From positions 1 through 64,000 of the forward strand of contig NZ_BMOM01000006.1 of the NCBI RefSeq assembly GCF_014647075.1: a DNA stretch of 64,000 nt, in the 5' to 3' direction. The notes under the pieces were generated by a model that saw nothing but the letters and a program-made list of their open reading frames with translations, was not told where the DNA came from and did not search any database. Origin of the DNA: Deinococcus aerophilus (GTDB lineage: Bacteria > Deinococcota > Deinococci > Deinococcales > Deinococcaceae). Shown piece by piece: positions 1 through 13,563 of the stretch (its first letter is position 1; the number at the start of each line of letters is the position of its first letter). A program made the translations under genes and the position numbers.

Positions 1-82
<82 letters not shown>

Positions 83-87
83 TAGCA

Positions 88-1028
<941 letters not shown>

Positions 1029-1030
1029 GC

Positions 1031-1647
<617 letters not shown>

Positions 1648-1651
<4 letters not shown>

Positions 1652-1935
1652 GCTACTACGACATCATTCACCAGCCGGTGATCAGCGAGAAGGCCTACGC
1701 AGGCATGGAACGCGGTGTCTACTCGTTCTGGGTCAGCCCCAAGGCGAGCAAGACCGAGATCAAGAGCGCCATCCAGCGCGCCTTCGGCGTCAGCGTGATC
1801 GGCATCAGCACCATGAACGTGCGCGGCAAGCAAAAGCGCGTGGGCCGCTTCATGGGCCAGCGCAATGACCGCAAGAAGGCCGTGGTTCGTCTCGCCGAAG
1901 GCCAGCGCATCGAGCAACTCGAAGGCCAGGCTTAA
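1648..1935 (+). CDS. rplW: 50S ribosomal protein L23
   Basis: A 95-residue L23. It sits at the tunnel exit and is a docking site for trigger factor and SRP. Family blocks seen are the N-terminal [15 protein letters not shown] and the loop [20 protein letters not shown]. It starts in the ATGA overlap with rplD. A gap of 14 bp holding an AAGGAG site separates it from rplB. Confidence 0.96.
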
Positions 1936-1949
1936 GGAGAGATCTGAAC

Positions 1950-2783
<834 letters not shown>

Positions 2784-2797
2784 GGAGGGCGCTCTTT

Positions 2798-3497
<700 letters not shown>

Positions 3498-3498
<1 letters not shown>

Positions 3499-4243
3499 TG
3501 GGCAATAAAATCAACCCGAACGGCTTCCGCCTGGGCATTACCCGGGGCTGGAACAGCCGCTGGTACGCCGGCAAGAAGCAGTACGCCGGCCTGCTCAAGG
3601 AAGACGAGAAGATCCGCAACCTGATTGACAAGAAGCTGTCTGCCGCCGGCATTGCCCGCGTGGAGATCGAGCGCGCTGGTCAGCAGGTCAACGTGATCAT
3701 CTCGGCCGCTAAGCCGGGCATCGTGATCGGGAAGGGCGGCGACAGCATCAAGCAGCTGCGCGGCGACATCGAGCGTGTGGTGTCGGCGGGTACGGTGGCC
3801 GTGAACGTCGCCGAGATCCCCAACCCCAACATCAGCGCCCCGCTGGTCGCCCTGCGCATCGCCGAGCAGATCGAGCGCCGCTTCGCGTTCCGCCGCGCCA
3901 TGAAGCAGGCCGCGCAGCGCGTGATGGAATCGGGCGCCCGTGGCGTCAAGATCATCCTGTCCGGCCGTCTGGGCGGAGCCGAGCAGGCCCGCACCGAGAA
4001 GGTCCTTGAAGGCCGCGTGCCGCTGCACACCCTGCGCGCCGACATCGACTACGGCACCGCGCTGGCCCGCACCACCTACGGCATCCTGGGCATCAAGGTC
4101 CTGGTGTTCAACGGTGAAGTGATCGGGGGCAAGACCGAGACCATGGCCCGCCCGCCGCGCCGCGACGACCGCCGCCGTGAAGACGGGGATCGTCCCAACC
4201 GCCGCCGTCCCGCCGCAGGGCGCCGTCGCCCTGGAGGTGAATG

Positions 4244-4244
<1 letters not shown>
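3498..4244 (+). CDS. rpsC: 30S ribosomal protein S3
   Basis: A 248-residue S3, part of the mRNA entry channel and helicase region. It carries the N-terminal [14 protein letters not shown], a KH domain with the GXXG loop (VIGKGGDSI, residues about 75-83) and the C-terminal RPS3 domain. The final 30 residues form an Arg/Pro-rich tail ([15 protein letters not shown]) that is longer and more basic than in E. coli. Start and stop both overlap neighbours (TAATG with rplV, TGATG with rplP). Confidence 0.97.
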
Positions 4245-4655
<411 letters not shown>

Positions 4656-4669
<14 letters not shown>

Positions 4670-4874
4670 AATGCGTGAGCTGAAGGCCGAGGATTTCCAG
4701 ACGGAAATCGAGGCCCGCAAGAAGGAACTGATGGAACTGCGGTTCCAGGCGGCCATGGGCAACCTGGCCCAGCCGCACCGCGTCCGCCAGCTCCGCCGTG
4801 AAGTCGCCCAGCTGAACACCATCCGTGGTGAGCAGGGCCGCACTGCCCAGAGCGGGCAGGGAGAGCAGGCATGA
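4656..4874 (+). CDS. rpmC: 50S ribosomal protein L29
   Basis: A 72-residue L29, a two-helix protein near the tunnel exit. [14 protein letters not shown] and the second helix [16 protein letters not shown] identify it. The chosen ATG lies 14 bp inside rplP; a second in-frame ATG (codon 6, 4671) sits just after the rplP stop and is the alternative. The longer form matches the usual start of this family better. It overlaps rpsQ by 4 bp. Confidence 0.93.
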
Positions 4875-5157
4875 AGAAGACCTTTACGGGCGTCGTTGTG
4901 AGCGACAAGGCCGACAAGACGGTCAGCGTCAAGGTCGAGCGCCGTTTCGCCCACCCCCTGTACGGCAAGGTCGTCACGCGCAGCCACAAGTACGCCGCGC
5001 ACGACGAGAACAACGAGTACAAGCTGGGCGACCAGGTGGAGATCATCGCCGTGCGTCCCATCTCGAAGACCAAGACCTGGAAGGTCACGCGCCTGATCGA
5101 TCGCCCCCGCGGCATCGAGACCACGGCCGTAGAGACCGAACTGGCCGGGGGTGAGGC

Positions 5158-5161
<4 letters not shown>
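4871..5161 (+). CDS. rpsQ: 30S ribosomal protein S17
   Basis: A 96-residue S17, an OB-fold primary binder of the 30S body. The conserved [20 protein letters not shown] start and the loop [20 protein letters not shown] are seen, followed by [18 protein letters not shown]. About 10 extra residues at the C-terminus go beyond the E. coli length. It is coupled by 4-bp overlaps to rpmC and rplN. Confidence 0.96.
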
Positions 5162-5909
<748 letters not shown>

Positions 5910-5915
5910 TTTCAG

Positions 5916-5936
5916 GGTCACGCCCCGCGCGTGACC
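5916..5936 (+). other. Hairpin between rplX and rplE
   Basis: A perfect 8-bp inverted repeat, GGTCACGC (5916-5923) and GCGTGACC (5929-5936) around a 5-nt loop, lies in the 58-bp gap before rplE. There is no T-run after it, so it is not a classic terminator. In E. coli the S8 repressor site of the spc operon is at the start of the L5 gene. A similar regulatory role here is only an inference from position. Confidence 0.5.
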
Positions 5937-5967
5937 TGGGCGACCCGTCCGCCCGAAAGGTAGGCAC

Positions 5968-6507
<540 letters not shown>

Positions 6508-6527
6508 GTGCAGGGCTAAAGGAACTT

Positions 6528-6713
6528 ATGGCGAATACCTCGAAAGTTGTGAAGGCTGCGCGCGGCCATAAATTTGCCGTGCAGAACTACAGCCGCTGCT
6601 CCCGCTGTGGCCGCGCCCGTGGCTACTACCGCTTTTTCGGCATGTGCCGCATCTGCATCCGCGAGATGGCACATAAGGGCGAATTGCCCGGCGTGAAAAA
6701 GAGCAGCTGGTAA
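6528..6713 (+). CDS. rpsZ: 30S ribosomal protein S14, zinc-binding type Z
   Basis: A 61-residue S14 of the zinc type. The four ligands C24-x2-C27-x12-C40-x2-C43 are intact ([10 protein letters not shown] ... CRIC), matching the spacing in Thermus S14. The protein binds the 30S head next to S3 and S10. Organisms with this form sometimes carry a zinc-free paralogue elsewhere, but none is in the window. An unusually long 295-bp gap separates it from rpsH. Confidence 0.96.
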   Translation: MANTSKVVKAARGHKFAVQNYSRCSRCGRARGYYRFFGMCRICIREMAHKGELPGVKKSSW

Positions 6714-7008
6714 ACCCTCTTGCGCCCTGTGGGACCGTGTCCCCGGGCGATCCTTTCCGCCCCCTCGGCCGGATACGAACCGACTCGCTTTTGAGTGGTG
6801 ATCGTCCGGTGTGTGGATCAAGACCCAACAGAAGAAGCGTTCGTGGCCTTTTTGTCTGCTTGTGTGGACCGCCGCGAAACCACATTCCGAATGGGGAGAA
6901 CCGTGCCCGCCACCAGACAGGTGGTGCGGCGCAGCTACCGGGGCCTCTGCGCCTTGCCGCCTCAGCGACGAACATCGGTGAGTCGCGGCGTATGCCCCCG
7001 GAGGAACC
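6714..7008. other. Long non-coding gap inside the ribosomal operon
   Basis: 295 bp between rpsZ and rpsH hold no convincing gene. The readable frames across it have no family resemblance and no ribosome binding site. Visible structure: a small hairpin ACTC(gctttt)GAGT near 6782-6795, and a hairpin CGCCACC(agaca)GGTGGTG around 6912-6930 with one G-T pair. A GGAGG at 7000-7004 serves rpsH. It may carry an internal promoter, a processing site or an S8-type control element, none of which I can prove. Confidence 0.5.
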
Positions 7009-7410
7009 ATGCTGAGTGATCCCATCGCTGACATGCTCACGCGTATTCGCAACGCGACGCGCACATTCAAGGAGACCGTGGATATCCCGGCTTCCAAGTT
7101 CAAAGAAGAACTGGCCAAGCTGCTGGTCAAGGAAGGCTACGTGGCCTCCTACGAGCGTCTGGTTCCCGAGGGCCAGAAGTTCGACGTGCTGCGCGTGACC
7201 CTGAAATACGGTCAGAAGCGCGAGCAGGTCATCAAGCACATCGAGCGCGTGTCCCGTCCGGGCCGCCGCGCTTACGTCAGCGCCGAGAACCTGCCCCGCA
7301 TTCAGCGCGGCCTGGGCCTGGCCGTCGTCTCGACCTCCAAGGGCCTGCTGCCAGACCGCGAAGCCCGCAAGGAAGGCGTGGGCGGCGAAGTCATCTGCGT
7401 TCTGTGGTAA
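7009..7410 (+). CDS. rpsH: 30S ribosomal protein S8
   Basis: A 133-residue S8, a primary 16S rRNA binder of the central domain and, in E. coli, the translational repressor of the spc operon. Family blocks are MLSDPIADMLTRIRNATR at the start and the C-terminal STSKGLLPDREARKEGVGGEVICVLW, which holds the Ser/Thr-rich RNA-binding loop. The ATG lies 4 bp after GGAGG. 74 bp separate it from rplF. Confidence 0.97.
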   Translation: MLSDPIADMLTRIRNATRTFKETVDIPASKFKEELAKLLVKEGYVASYERLVPEGQKFDVLRVTLKYGQKREQVIKHIERVSRPGRRAYVSAENLPRIQRGLGLAVVSTSKGLLPDREARKEGVGGEVICVLW

Positions 7411-7484
7411 TCCGCTGATCGAAGTATCTCAACCTGACCTCAGGGCCACTGCGGCTGCTGACTTAAGGACTGAAGGAGGACACT

Positions 7485-8041
<557 letters not shown>

Positions 8042-8042
<1 letters not shown>

Positions 8043-8386
8043 TGGCCGCCTCGAATGCCAATGTCGTGCGCCGCAAGCTGCGCGCCCGCCGCAAGGTGCG
8101 CGTCGCCGCTGGCGAGCGTCCGCGCCTGAGCGTGTTCCGCTCCAGCAAGCACATCTACGCCCAGATCATCGACGACGCCAGCGGCACCACCCTGGCTGCG
8201 GCCAGCAGCGCCGCCTTGAAGACGGGCACCAAGTCTGAAACCGCCGCTGCAGTGGGCAAGGCCCTGGCCGAAGCCGCTGCCAGCAAGGGTGTGACCCAGG
8301 TGGTCTTCGACCGTGGTCAGTACCGTTATCACGGACGCGTCAAAGCGCTCGCAGACGCGGCGCGGGAGGGTGGCCTTGACTTTTAA
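8042..8386 (+). CDS. rplR: 50S ribosomal protein L18
   Basis: A 114-residue L18, a 5S rRNA binder acting with L5. The Arg/Lys-rich N-terminus ([20 protein letters not shown]) and [17 protein letters not shown] identify it, as does the C-terminal [24 protein letters not shown]. It begins at the last base of rplF and its 3' end overlaps the start of rpsE by 11 bp. Confidence 0.96.
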
Positions 8387-8972
8387 TCGCAGAAATGACC
8401 GCAACGCGGAGCGTGAGAGCAGCGAATTCGAAGAAAAGATGCTGTTCGTCAACCGCACCTCCAAGACCTACCAGGGCGGACGCCGTTTCCGTTTCGCCGC
8501 GCTTGTGATCCTGGGTGACCGCAACGGTCGCGTGGGCATGGGCATCGGCAAGGCCAAGGAAGTGCCGGTGGCCATCGAGAAGGCCAAGAGCATTGCCCGC
8601 AAGAACATGATCTCGGTGCCCGTGGAAAACGGCACCATTCCGCACGACATCGTGGGCATCAACAGCACCAGCCGCGTGCTGCTCAAGCCTGCGGGTCCCG
8701 GTACCGGCGTGATTGCCGGCACCGTGCCGCGCTCGATCGCCGAACTGGCCGGCATCACCAACATGCTGTCCAAGGAACTCGGCAGCCGCAACAAGGTCAA
8801 CGTGGCCTACGCGGTGTTCGACGGCCTGAAGAACCTGCGGACTGCCAAGCAGGTCCGCGCTCTGCGCGGCACCGAAGTGCAGGCCCGCACGGCCCAGCCC
8901 GTCACCACGACCCCCGCGGCCCAGTCGGCCACCACCGAAGCTGGCGCGGCGGAGGCGGGAGGTAGCCTGTGA
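8376..8972 (+). CDS. rpsE: 30S ribosomal protein S5
   Basis: S5 of 198 residues, an accuracy protein at the mRNA entry site. The frame stays open upstream into rplR, so the start must be chosen. The TTG at 8376 ([10 protein letters not shown]) is 6 bp after GGGAGG (8364-8369), while the GTG at 8370 directly abuts that site. I prefer TTG 8376. The S5 N-domain ([21 protein letters not shown]) and C-domain are complete. The last 30 residues are Ala/Thr-rich and probably disordered. Confidence 0.93.
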   Translation: MTFNRRNDRNAERESSEFEEKMLFVNRTSKTYQGGRRFRFAALVILGDRNGRVGMGIGKAKEVPVAIEKAKSIARKNMISVPVENGTIPHDIVGINSTSRVLLKPAGPGTGVIAGTVPRSIAELAGITNMLSKELGSRNKVNVAYAVFDGLKNLRTAKQVRALRGTEVQARTAQPVTTTPAAQSATTEAGAAEAGGSL

Positions 8973-9151
8973 CCACCAAAGCCATCAAGATCACCCTCAA
9001 GCGCAGCATCATCGGCCGTCCGCAGAACCAAGTGGACACCGTCAAGGCGCTGGGACTTCGCAAAATCGGCGACAGCCGTGAGGTCAGCGACTCGCCCGCC
9101 GTGCGCGGGATGGTCCGGACCGTTCAGCACCTGCTGGAGGTGGAAGCGTGA
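8969..9151 (+). CDS. rpmD: 50S ribosomal protein L30
   Basis: A 60-residue L30 with the family core [30 protein letters not shown] split by no insertion (residues about 5-34) and the end [17 protein letters not shown]30 is a small, dispensable 50S protein in many bacteria. It is coupled by 4-bp overlaps to rpsE upstream and rplO downstream. The start codon is GTG. Confidence 0.95.
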   Translation: MTTKAIKITLKRSIIGRPQNQVDTVKALGLRKIGDSREVSDSPAVRGMVRTVQHLLEVEA

Positions 9152-9612
9152 AACTTCACGACCTGAAGCCCGCCGAGGGCAGCCGCAAGAACAGGAAGCG
9201 CGTCGGGCGTGGCCCCGGCGGCACCGACAAGACCGCCGGCCGTGGCCACAAGGGCCAGAAGTCGCGCAGTGGCGCGGGCAAGGGTCCCTTCTTTGAAGGT
9301 GGCCGCAGCACCCTGATCAGCCGCCTGCCCAAGCGCGGGTTCAACAATGTGGGTACGACCTACGAGATCGTCAAGCTGTCGCAGCTCGACGCCGCTCAGG
9401 GCGAGACCTTCGACCGCACCGCGCTGGAACTCGCGGGCTTGGTGCGCCGCAAGAACCGTCCGGTCAAACTGCTGGCCAGCGGTGAGCTGACGCGCGCCGT
9501 GACGGTGCACGTCGACGCCGCCAGCGAAGCCGCCATCAAAGCGGTGGAAGCCGCGGGCGGCAGCGTCGTGCTGCCTCAGACCCAGACCACCGAAGCCCAG
9601 AAGGCCGAGTAA
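9148..9612 (+). CDS. rplO: 50S ribosomal protein L15
   Basis: A 154-residue L15, a late assembly protein. The Gly/Lys-rich N-terminal extension ([20 protein letters not shown] and [18 protein letters not shown], residues about 12-50) that threads into 23S rRNA is present. The C-terminal domain keeps [13 protein letters not shown] and [18 protein letters not shown]. It starts in the rpmD overlap and stops 1 bp before secY. Confidence 0.96.
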   Translation: MKLHDLKPAEGSRKNRKRVGRGPGGTDKTAGRGHKGQKSRSGAGKGPFFEGGRSTLISRLPKRGFNNVGTTYEIVKLSQLDAAQGETFDRTALELAGLVRRKNRPVKLLASGELTRAVTVHVDAASEAAIKAVEAAGGSVVLPQTQTTEAQKAE

Positions 9613-9613
9613 C

Positions 9614-10951
9614 ATGCTGCGCGCCTTCCGCGACGCGTTCCGGATTCCGGATCTTCAGCGGAAGATTGTCTTCACCCTGCTGCTCCTCGCCGTGTATCGC
9701 CTGGGGAGCGCCATCCCCACCCCAGGCGTCAACAGCGCCGCCCTGAGTCAAGCGAACTCGGGCGGCCTGTTCGGCTTGATCAGCATGATCTCGGGGGGCA
9801 ATCTCTCGCAGTTCTCGATCTTCGCGCTGGGCGTGCTGCCGTACATCACGGCCAGCATCGTGATTCAGCTGATGACCACCACCATCCCTGCTCTGGAAAA
9901 ATTGAGCAAGGAGGGTGAGGAAGGCCGCAAGAAGATCAATCAGTTCACCCGCTACGCCGCTGTTGGATTGGGGGCGGTGCAGGCGCTGTTCTTCTCGCTG
10001 TTTATTACCAGCAACCCGGCCTACATCGCGGTGGGCTGGACGCCAGGATTGTTCACGATTCTGGTGATGGTGCTGACCCAGGTGGCGGGCATCGCCTTTA
10101 CCATGTGGATCGGCGAGCGCATCACCGAGGTGGGCGTGGGCAACGGGATCTCGCTAATCATCACGGCGGGCATCATCGCCGCGTACCCGCGTGAGATCTC
10201 GGCGACCGCGCAGCTGTTCAGCACCGATCAGGTGCAGCTGCTCTCGTTGCTCGCATTCATTGCGATCATCCTGATCACCATCGCCGGCATTGTGTACGTG
10301 TATCAGGGCGAACGGCGGGTGCCGGTCACCTACGCCCGTGCACGCGGCGGCGCACCGACCGGAGCGACGGCCCGTGCGGGCGGCGGCGGAGCAGGACAGG
10401 CCACCTGGCTGCCCATCAAGGTCAACCAGGCCGGCGTGATTCCGGTGATCTTCGCCAGCGCCATGTTGATCATTCCCAACCTGATCGCCAGCGCCACGGC
10501 GACCCGTGCGCCGGGCGTGAATGCCTGGATCAGCTCCAACCTGGTGTTCGGGCAGCCGCTGTACATTGCGCTGGAAGCCGCGCTGATCTTCGGTTTCACG
10601 TACCTGTACAACAGCGTGCAGTTCGACCCCAAGCGCATTGCCGAGCAGCTGCGCGAGGCGGGCGGCTTCATTCCCGGCGTGCGGCCTGGTAACCCCACCG
10701 CCGATTACCTGGGCAGCATCAGCGGCCGCCTGAGCCTGTGGGGCGCGATCTTCCTGGTCGTGCTGACCATCATTCCGCAGATCGTGCAGCGCATCACCGG
10801 CATCACCACCTTCCAGTTTTCCGGCACCGGTCTGCTGATCATCGTGGGGGTGGCGCTCGAGACCCTCAAACAGCTCGAAGCGCAGCTCACCGTACGCCGC
10901 TACGACGGCTTTATCAGCAAGGGCCGCATTCGCGGACGCCTGAACAACTGA
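9614..10951 (+). CDS. secY: Preprotein translocase subunit SecY
   Basis: A 445-residue SecY, the channel of the Sec translocon in the inner membrane, partner of SecE, SecG and SecA. The first helix region (DLQRKIVFTLLLLAVYRLGS) and plug region are followed by the expected ten hydrophobic segments; IPALEKLSKEGEEGRKKINQ in the first cytosolic loop is a family block. The loop around residues 232-262 (RVPVTYARARGGAP, then a Gly/Ala/Thr-rich stretch) is longer than in E. coli. It ends RRYDGFISKGRIRGR. It is the usual last gene of the spc cluster, 1 bp after rplO. Confidence 0.97.
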   Translation: MLRAFRDAFRIPDLQRKIVFTLLLLAVYRLGSAIPTPGVNSAALSQANSGGLFGLISMISGGNLSQFSIFALGVLPYITASIVIQLMTTTIPALEKLSKEGEEGRKKINQFTRYAAVGLGAVQALFFSLFITSNPAYIAVGWTPGLFTILVMVLTQVAGIAFTMWIGERITEVGVGNGISLIITAGIIAAYPREISATAQLFSTDQVQLLSLLAFIAIILITIAGIVYVYQGERRVPVTYARARGGAPTGATARAGGGGAGQATWLPIKVNQAGVIPVIFASAMLIIPNLIASATATRAPGVNAWISSNLVFGQPLYIALEAALIFGFTYLYNSVQFDPKRIAEQLREAGGFIPGVRPGNPTADYLGSISGRLSLWGAIFLVVLTIIPQIVQRITGITTFQFSGTGLLIIVGVALETLKQLEAQLTVRRYDGFISKGRIRGRLNN

Positions 10952-10968
10952 GCGCCGTTACCGGCCTG

Positions 10969-10999
10969 GAAACCGCCTGCCTGCTCTGGGGGCGGTTTC
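10969..10999 (+). terminator. Hairpin between secY and adk
   Basis: A 9-bp perfect inverted repeat, GAAACCGCC (10969-10977) and GGCGGTTTC (10991-10999) with a 13-nt loop, follows secY by 18 bp. No T-run follows, so termination is likely partial or factor-dependent. adk downstream also has a possible -10 (TAAGCT, 11064-11069) and its own GGAGG, so it may be expressed both by read-through and separately. Confidence 0.5.
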
Positions 11000-11092
11000 T
11001 GCGTTGGATGCCCGGACCCGCAGGTGGGCTGGGCAGGGTGGGGCAAGAGACGCTCCCAGACATTAAGCTGGGGGCCAGAAACGGAGGAAACA

Positions 11093-11695
11093 GTGACTCA
11101 ACCGAAAAACAAAGTCGTCATCTTCCTGGGTCCGCCCGGAGCCGGCAAGGGCACGCAGGCCGAGCGGCTGGCCCGTGAGCAGGATCTCGTCAAGATCAGC
11201 ACCGGGGACATCCTGCGCGACCACGTGGAGCGCGGCACGCCGCTGGGCCAGCAGGTGGCGCCCCTGCTCAACGCGGGCAAGCTGGTGCCCGACCAGATCC
11301 TGATGGCCCTGATCCGCGACCGTCTGGCCGACATGGAACACGTGCGCGTGATCTTCGACGGCTTTCCGCGCACCGAGGCGCAGGCGCAGGAACTGGACAT
11401 GCTGCTGGAAGAACTGGGCGCGCCGGTCAATGCGGTGCCGCTGCTGGAAGTGCCCACCGAACTGCTGATTGAGCGCATCGTGGAGCGCGGACGGCAGGCG
11501 GCCCAGAGTGGGGGTTCGGTCCGCAGCGACGACACCGAGGAAGTGGCCCGCCACCGCCAGGAGGTGTACCGCGAGCAGACCCAGCCGCTGATCGATTACT
11601 ACAGCGCGCGCGGCCATCTGGCGCATGTGGACGGCGTGGGCACCCAGGATGAGGTGTTTGCCCGCATCCTGGCCTCGATGACCCAGCGCAAGTAA
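11093..11695 (+). CDS. adk: Adenylate kinase
   Basis: A 200-residue adenylate kinase that interconverts ATP + AMP and 2 ADP. The P-loop GPPGAGKGTQ is at about residues 13-22, the NMP-binding part includes ISTGDILRDHVERGTPLG, and FDGFPRT carries the AMP/Pi contacts. The LID is the short type with no Cys4 zinc site (GRQAAQSGGSVRSDDTEEV). The start is GTG at 11093, 5 bp after GGAGG; the frame is open upstream but without a better site. Its place after secY is the classic gene order. Confidence 0.96.
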   Translation: MTQPKNKVVIFLGPPGAGKGTQAERLAREQDLVKISTGDILRDHVERGTPLGQQVAPLLNAGKLVPDQILMALIRDRLADMEHVRVIFDGFPRTEAQAQELDMLLEELGAPVNAVPLLEVPTELLIERIVERGRQAAQSGGSVRSDDTEEVARHRQEVYREQTQPLIDYYSARGHLAHVDGVGTQDEVFARILASMTQRK

Positions 11696-11724
11696 GCACG
11701 CAGCACCAACATCATCAACATACG

Positions 11725-11758
11725 GGGGAGGGCGGGCCACTGCGGCCTGATCCTCCCC
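11725..11758 (+). terminator. Hairpin after adk
   Basis: GGGGAGG (11725-11731) pairs with CCTCCCC (11752-11758). An inner GGCC/GGCC pair can form within the 20-nt loop. Only two T follow, so this is a terminator-like structure rather than a textbook one. It lies 30 bp after the adk stop and before the next, independent transcription unit. Confidence 0.45.
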
Positions 11759-11843
11759 TTCACATGGCGCTGCGGGATCCGCCTGAAGGGGCGATGGAGA
11801 TGGGCCGTGATGTTTTGCGCGTCCGTGCGGCACAATAGGTCGC

Positions 11844-13526
11844 ATGACTGATTCCAGACATTCGCGTCCCGATGCCCGACTGGTGCGCCTGCACGCCGAA
11901 CGCGGCGATCCGCACGCCCGACTCGCGGGGGCGCTCGCGGCGCTGGAAGGAGCGGAGTGGGGGCTGCTGCTGCCCGGCGAGGCGGCGTTGGCCCGGCAAC
12001 TGGCCGCCATGCTGGGTCAGGGCACGCTGCGGGTGGATTCCCGCCTGCGCCTGAACCGCGACCTGCTGGCGGTGGCCGGCCTCGCCGCCGCGCCGCTGGA
12101 CGGCGACTGGCGCGGAGCGCGCGGAGTGTGGCTGCTGGAACCCGAGGCCGCCGACCTGGAGCGAGCCCGCCGCGCCGGGGTGCGCGTGATCGCCGACGCC
12201 ACCCTGGCACCGGGGGGAGGCTGGCTGCAGGCGGGGGCAGACCTGATCGTGTACCGCGACGGGGCAACTCTGACCGGGCACGGCGATGTGCCGCTGGCCG
12301 TGCTGTTTGGTGCGGGGCAAACTCCTGACCCGGTGACCAGTCCGCCCAGTGAGCTGAGCGTGGCGCTGGCCCTGCGTGACGTGGCCACCCTGCCGCTGCG
12401 GCTGGCCCGCGCCGCCCGCACCGTGGCGGCCCTGACCGACCGCCTGGGCGGGGCGGCCCAGCCGGCCGGACCCACCGCGCTGTTGCTCGCCCCCGACGCC
12501 GCACCCGATACCGATCAGCCGCTGGGCGGGGTCCTCGCGGCCACCCGCAGTGTGCCTGCCGGAGTGCTGCTGACGCCGGGCCTGGAAGAGCCGGACGCGG
12601 CCCTGGCCCTGCTGGAGCGCATGGCGCACGGCGCGGTGAGCGACGGCCCAAGCCAAGGAGACGCAGGCGAAGGAGACGCTCGCAAGGAGGACCACACCCC
12701 GGCCCAGGGCGCACCAGAGACGCCCCGCCGTGAGCACGGGGAGCCCCGTTCTGGCCGCCGGGACGACCGCCGGGACCGCGGTGGGCGGCGCGACTCCAGG
12801 CCGGACGGACGGCGCGGCGACTTCCGCCGTGAGGACCAGCCCGACCAGACCGATCGGCCCAGCGAGCCCGACGCCCCTGCCCGTCCGGCTCCTGAACGGT
12901 TCGTGTTCGAGTCCTCCCCGGACGCCAGCGCCGCGCCGGAGCAGCCGGCAGAGGCCGAGTCGATGGTGCCCAGCTCCGCCGAGGAGATCTGGGAGCCAGA
13001 GATCGTCTACAGCGACCTGAGCCACCCGCCGGTGCGGCTGCCCACCCCGATCAGCTCCGGTCCGGATTCCAGCACCCTGGAGGCGGGCGTGCCGGACGTG
13101 CGCCATCAGGCCGACCACAGCCCCGGCGAAGAGCCTGACGCCCCCAGAGAAAAGGAGGAGGGCCGCAGGGGGCGGGCGCAGCGCACAGGGCAACGCGCAG
13201 AGCAGCGCACAGAACCGACCTACGACGCTGCTCCGGCAGACGAAACCCCGGTGGTGCTGCCTCCCGACCTGCCCGCCGCCCGCGAAGACCCCGCCACCGA
13301 CCTGACCGACGAACAGGCTGCCGTTTACGCGCGCCTGCGCGAGTGGCGCAACGCCGAGGCCAAGCGCCAGGAAATCAGCCGCTTTATCGTGGCGAGCAAT
13401 GCCACCCTGGCCGAGATCGCCCGCCGCGTGCCGTACACGGAGGCGGACCTGAAGGCGGTCAAGGGCATGGGGCCCGAGCGGCTGCGCAAGTACGGCGAAA
13501 AGATTCTGGAAGTGGTGCGGGGGTAA
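11844..13526 (+). CDS. HRDC-domain protein with a degenerate cystathionine gamma-synthase-like N-terminal domain
   Basis: A 560-residue protein in three parts. Residues 1-260 resemble, segment by segment, a fold-type I PLP enzyme of the Cys/Met-metabolism family: ALAALEGAEWG at 30-40; VRVIADATLAP at 113-123 where the family has a VDNTF-type motif; GADLIVY ... TGHGD at 131-148 where it has GADIVVHSATKY..GHSD; ALALRDVATLPLRL at 174-187 where it has LLRGLKTLPLRM. The Asp (D118) is kept but the PLP lysine position is Ala141, so it should not be a PLP enzyme. Residues 265-480 are a charged, low-complexity linker. Residues about 487-560 are an HRDC domain (LREWRNAEAKRQEISRFIVA ... AVKGMGPERLRKYG), a helical nucleic-acid-binding module of RecQ and RNase D. 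A CACAAT -10 seven bp before the ATG predicts a leaderless mRNA. Its role is unknown; a DNA repair or RNA function is inferred only from HRDC. Confidence 0.85.
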   Translation: MTDSRHSRPDARLVRLHAERGDPHARLAGALAALEGAEWGLLLPGEAALARQLAAMLGQGTLRVDSRLRLNRDLLAVAGLAAAPLDGDWRGARGVWLLEPEAADLERARRAGVRVIADATLAPGGGWLQAGADLIVYRDGATLTGHGDVPLAVLFGAGQTPDPVTSPPSELSVALALRDVATLPLRLARAARTVAALTDRLGGAAQPAGPTALLLAPDAAPDTDQPLGGVLAATRSVPAGVLLTPGLEEPDAALALLERMAHGAVSDGPSQGDAGEGDARKEDHTPAQGAPETPRREHGEPRSGRRDDRRDRGGRRDSRPDGRRGDFRREDQPDQTDRPSEPDAPARPAPERFVFESSPDASAAPEQPAEAESMVPSSAEEIWEPEIVYSDLSHPPVRLPTPISSGPDSSTLEAGVPDVRHQADHSPGEEPDAPREKEEGRRGRAQRTGQRAEQRTEPTYDAAPADETPVVLPPDLPAAREDPATDLTDEQAAVYARLREWRNAEAKRQEISRFIVASNATLAEIARRVPYTEADLKAVKGMGPERLRKYGEKILEVVRG

Positions 13527-13563
13527 GGACAGGCGGGCAGGAGCGCCGGCGTTCCGTTCCGGG

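Noticed and set aside
6737..7015. A 92-codon frame in the rpsZ-rpsH gap
   Set aside because: No ribosome binding site, no family resemblance and a composition unlike ribosomal genes; treated as non-coding.
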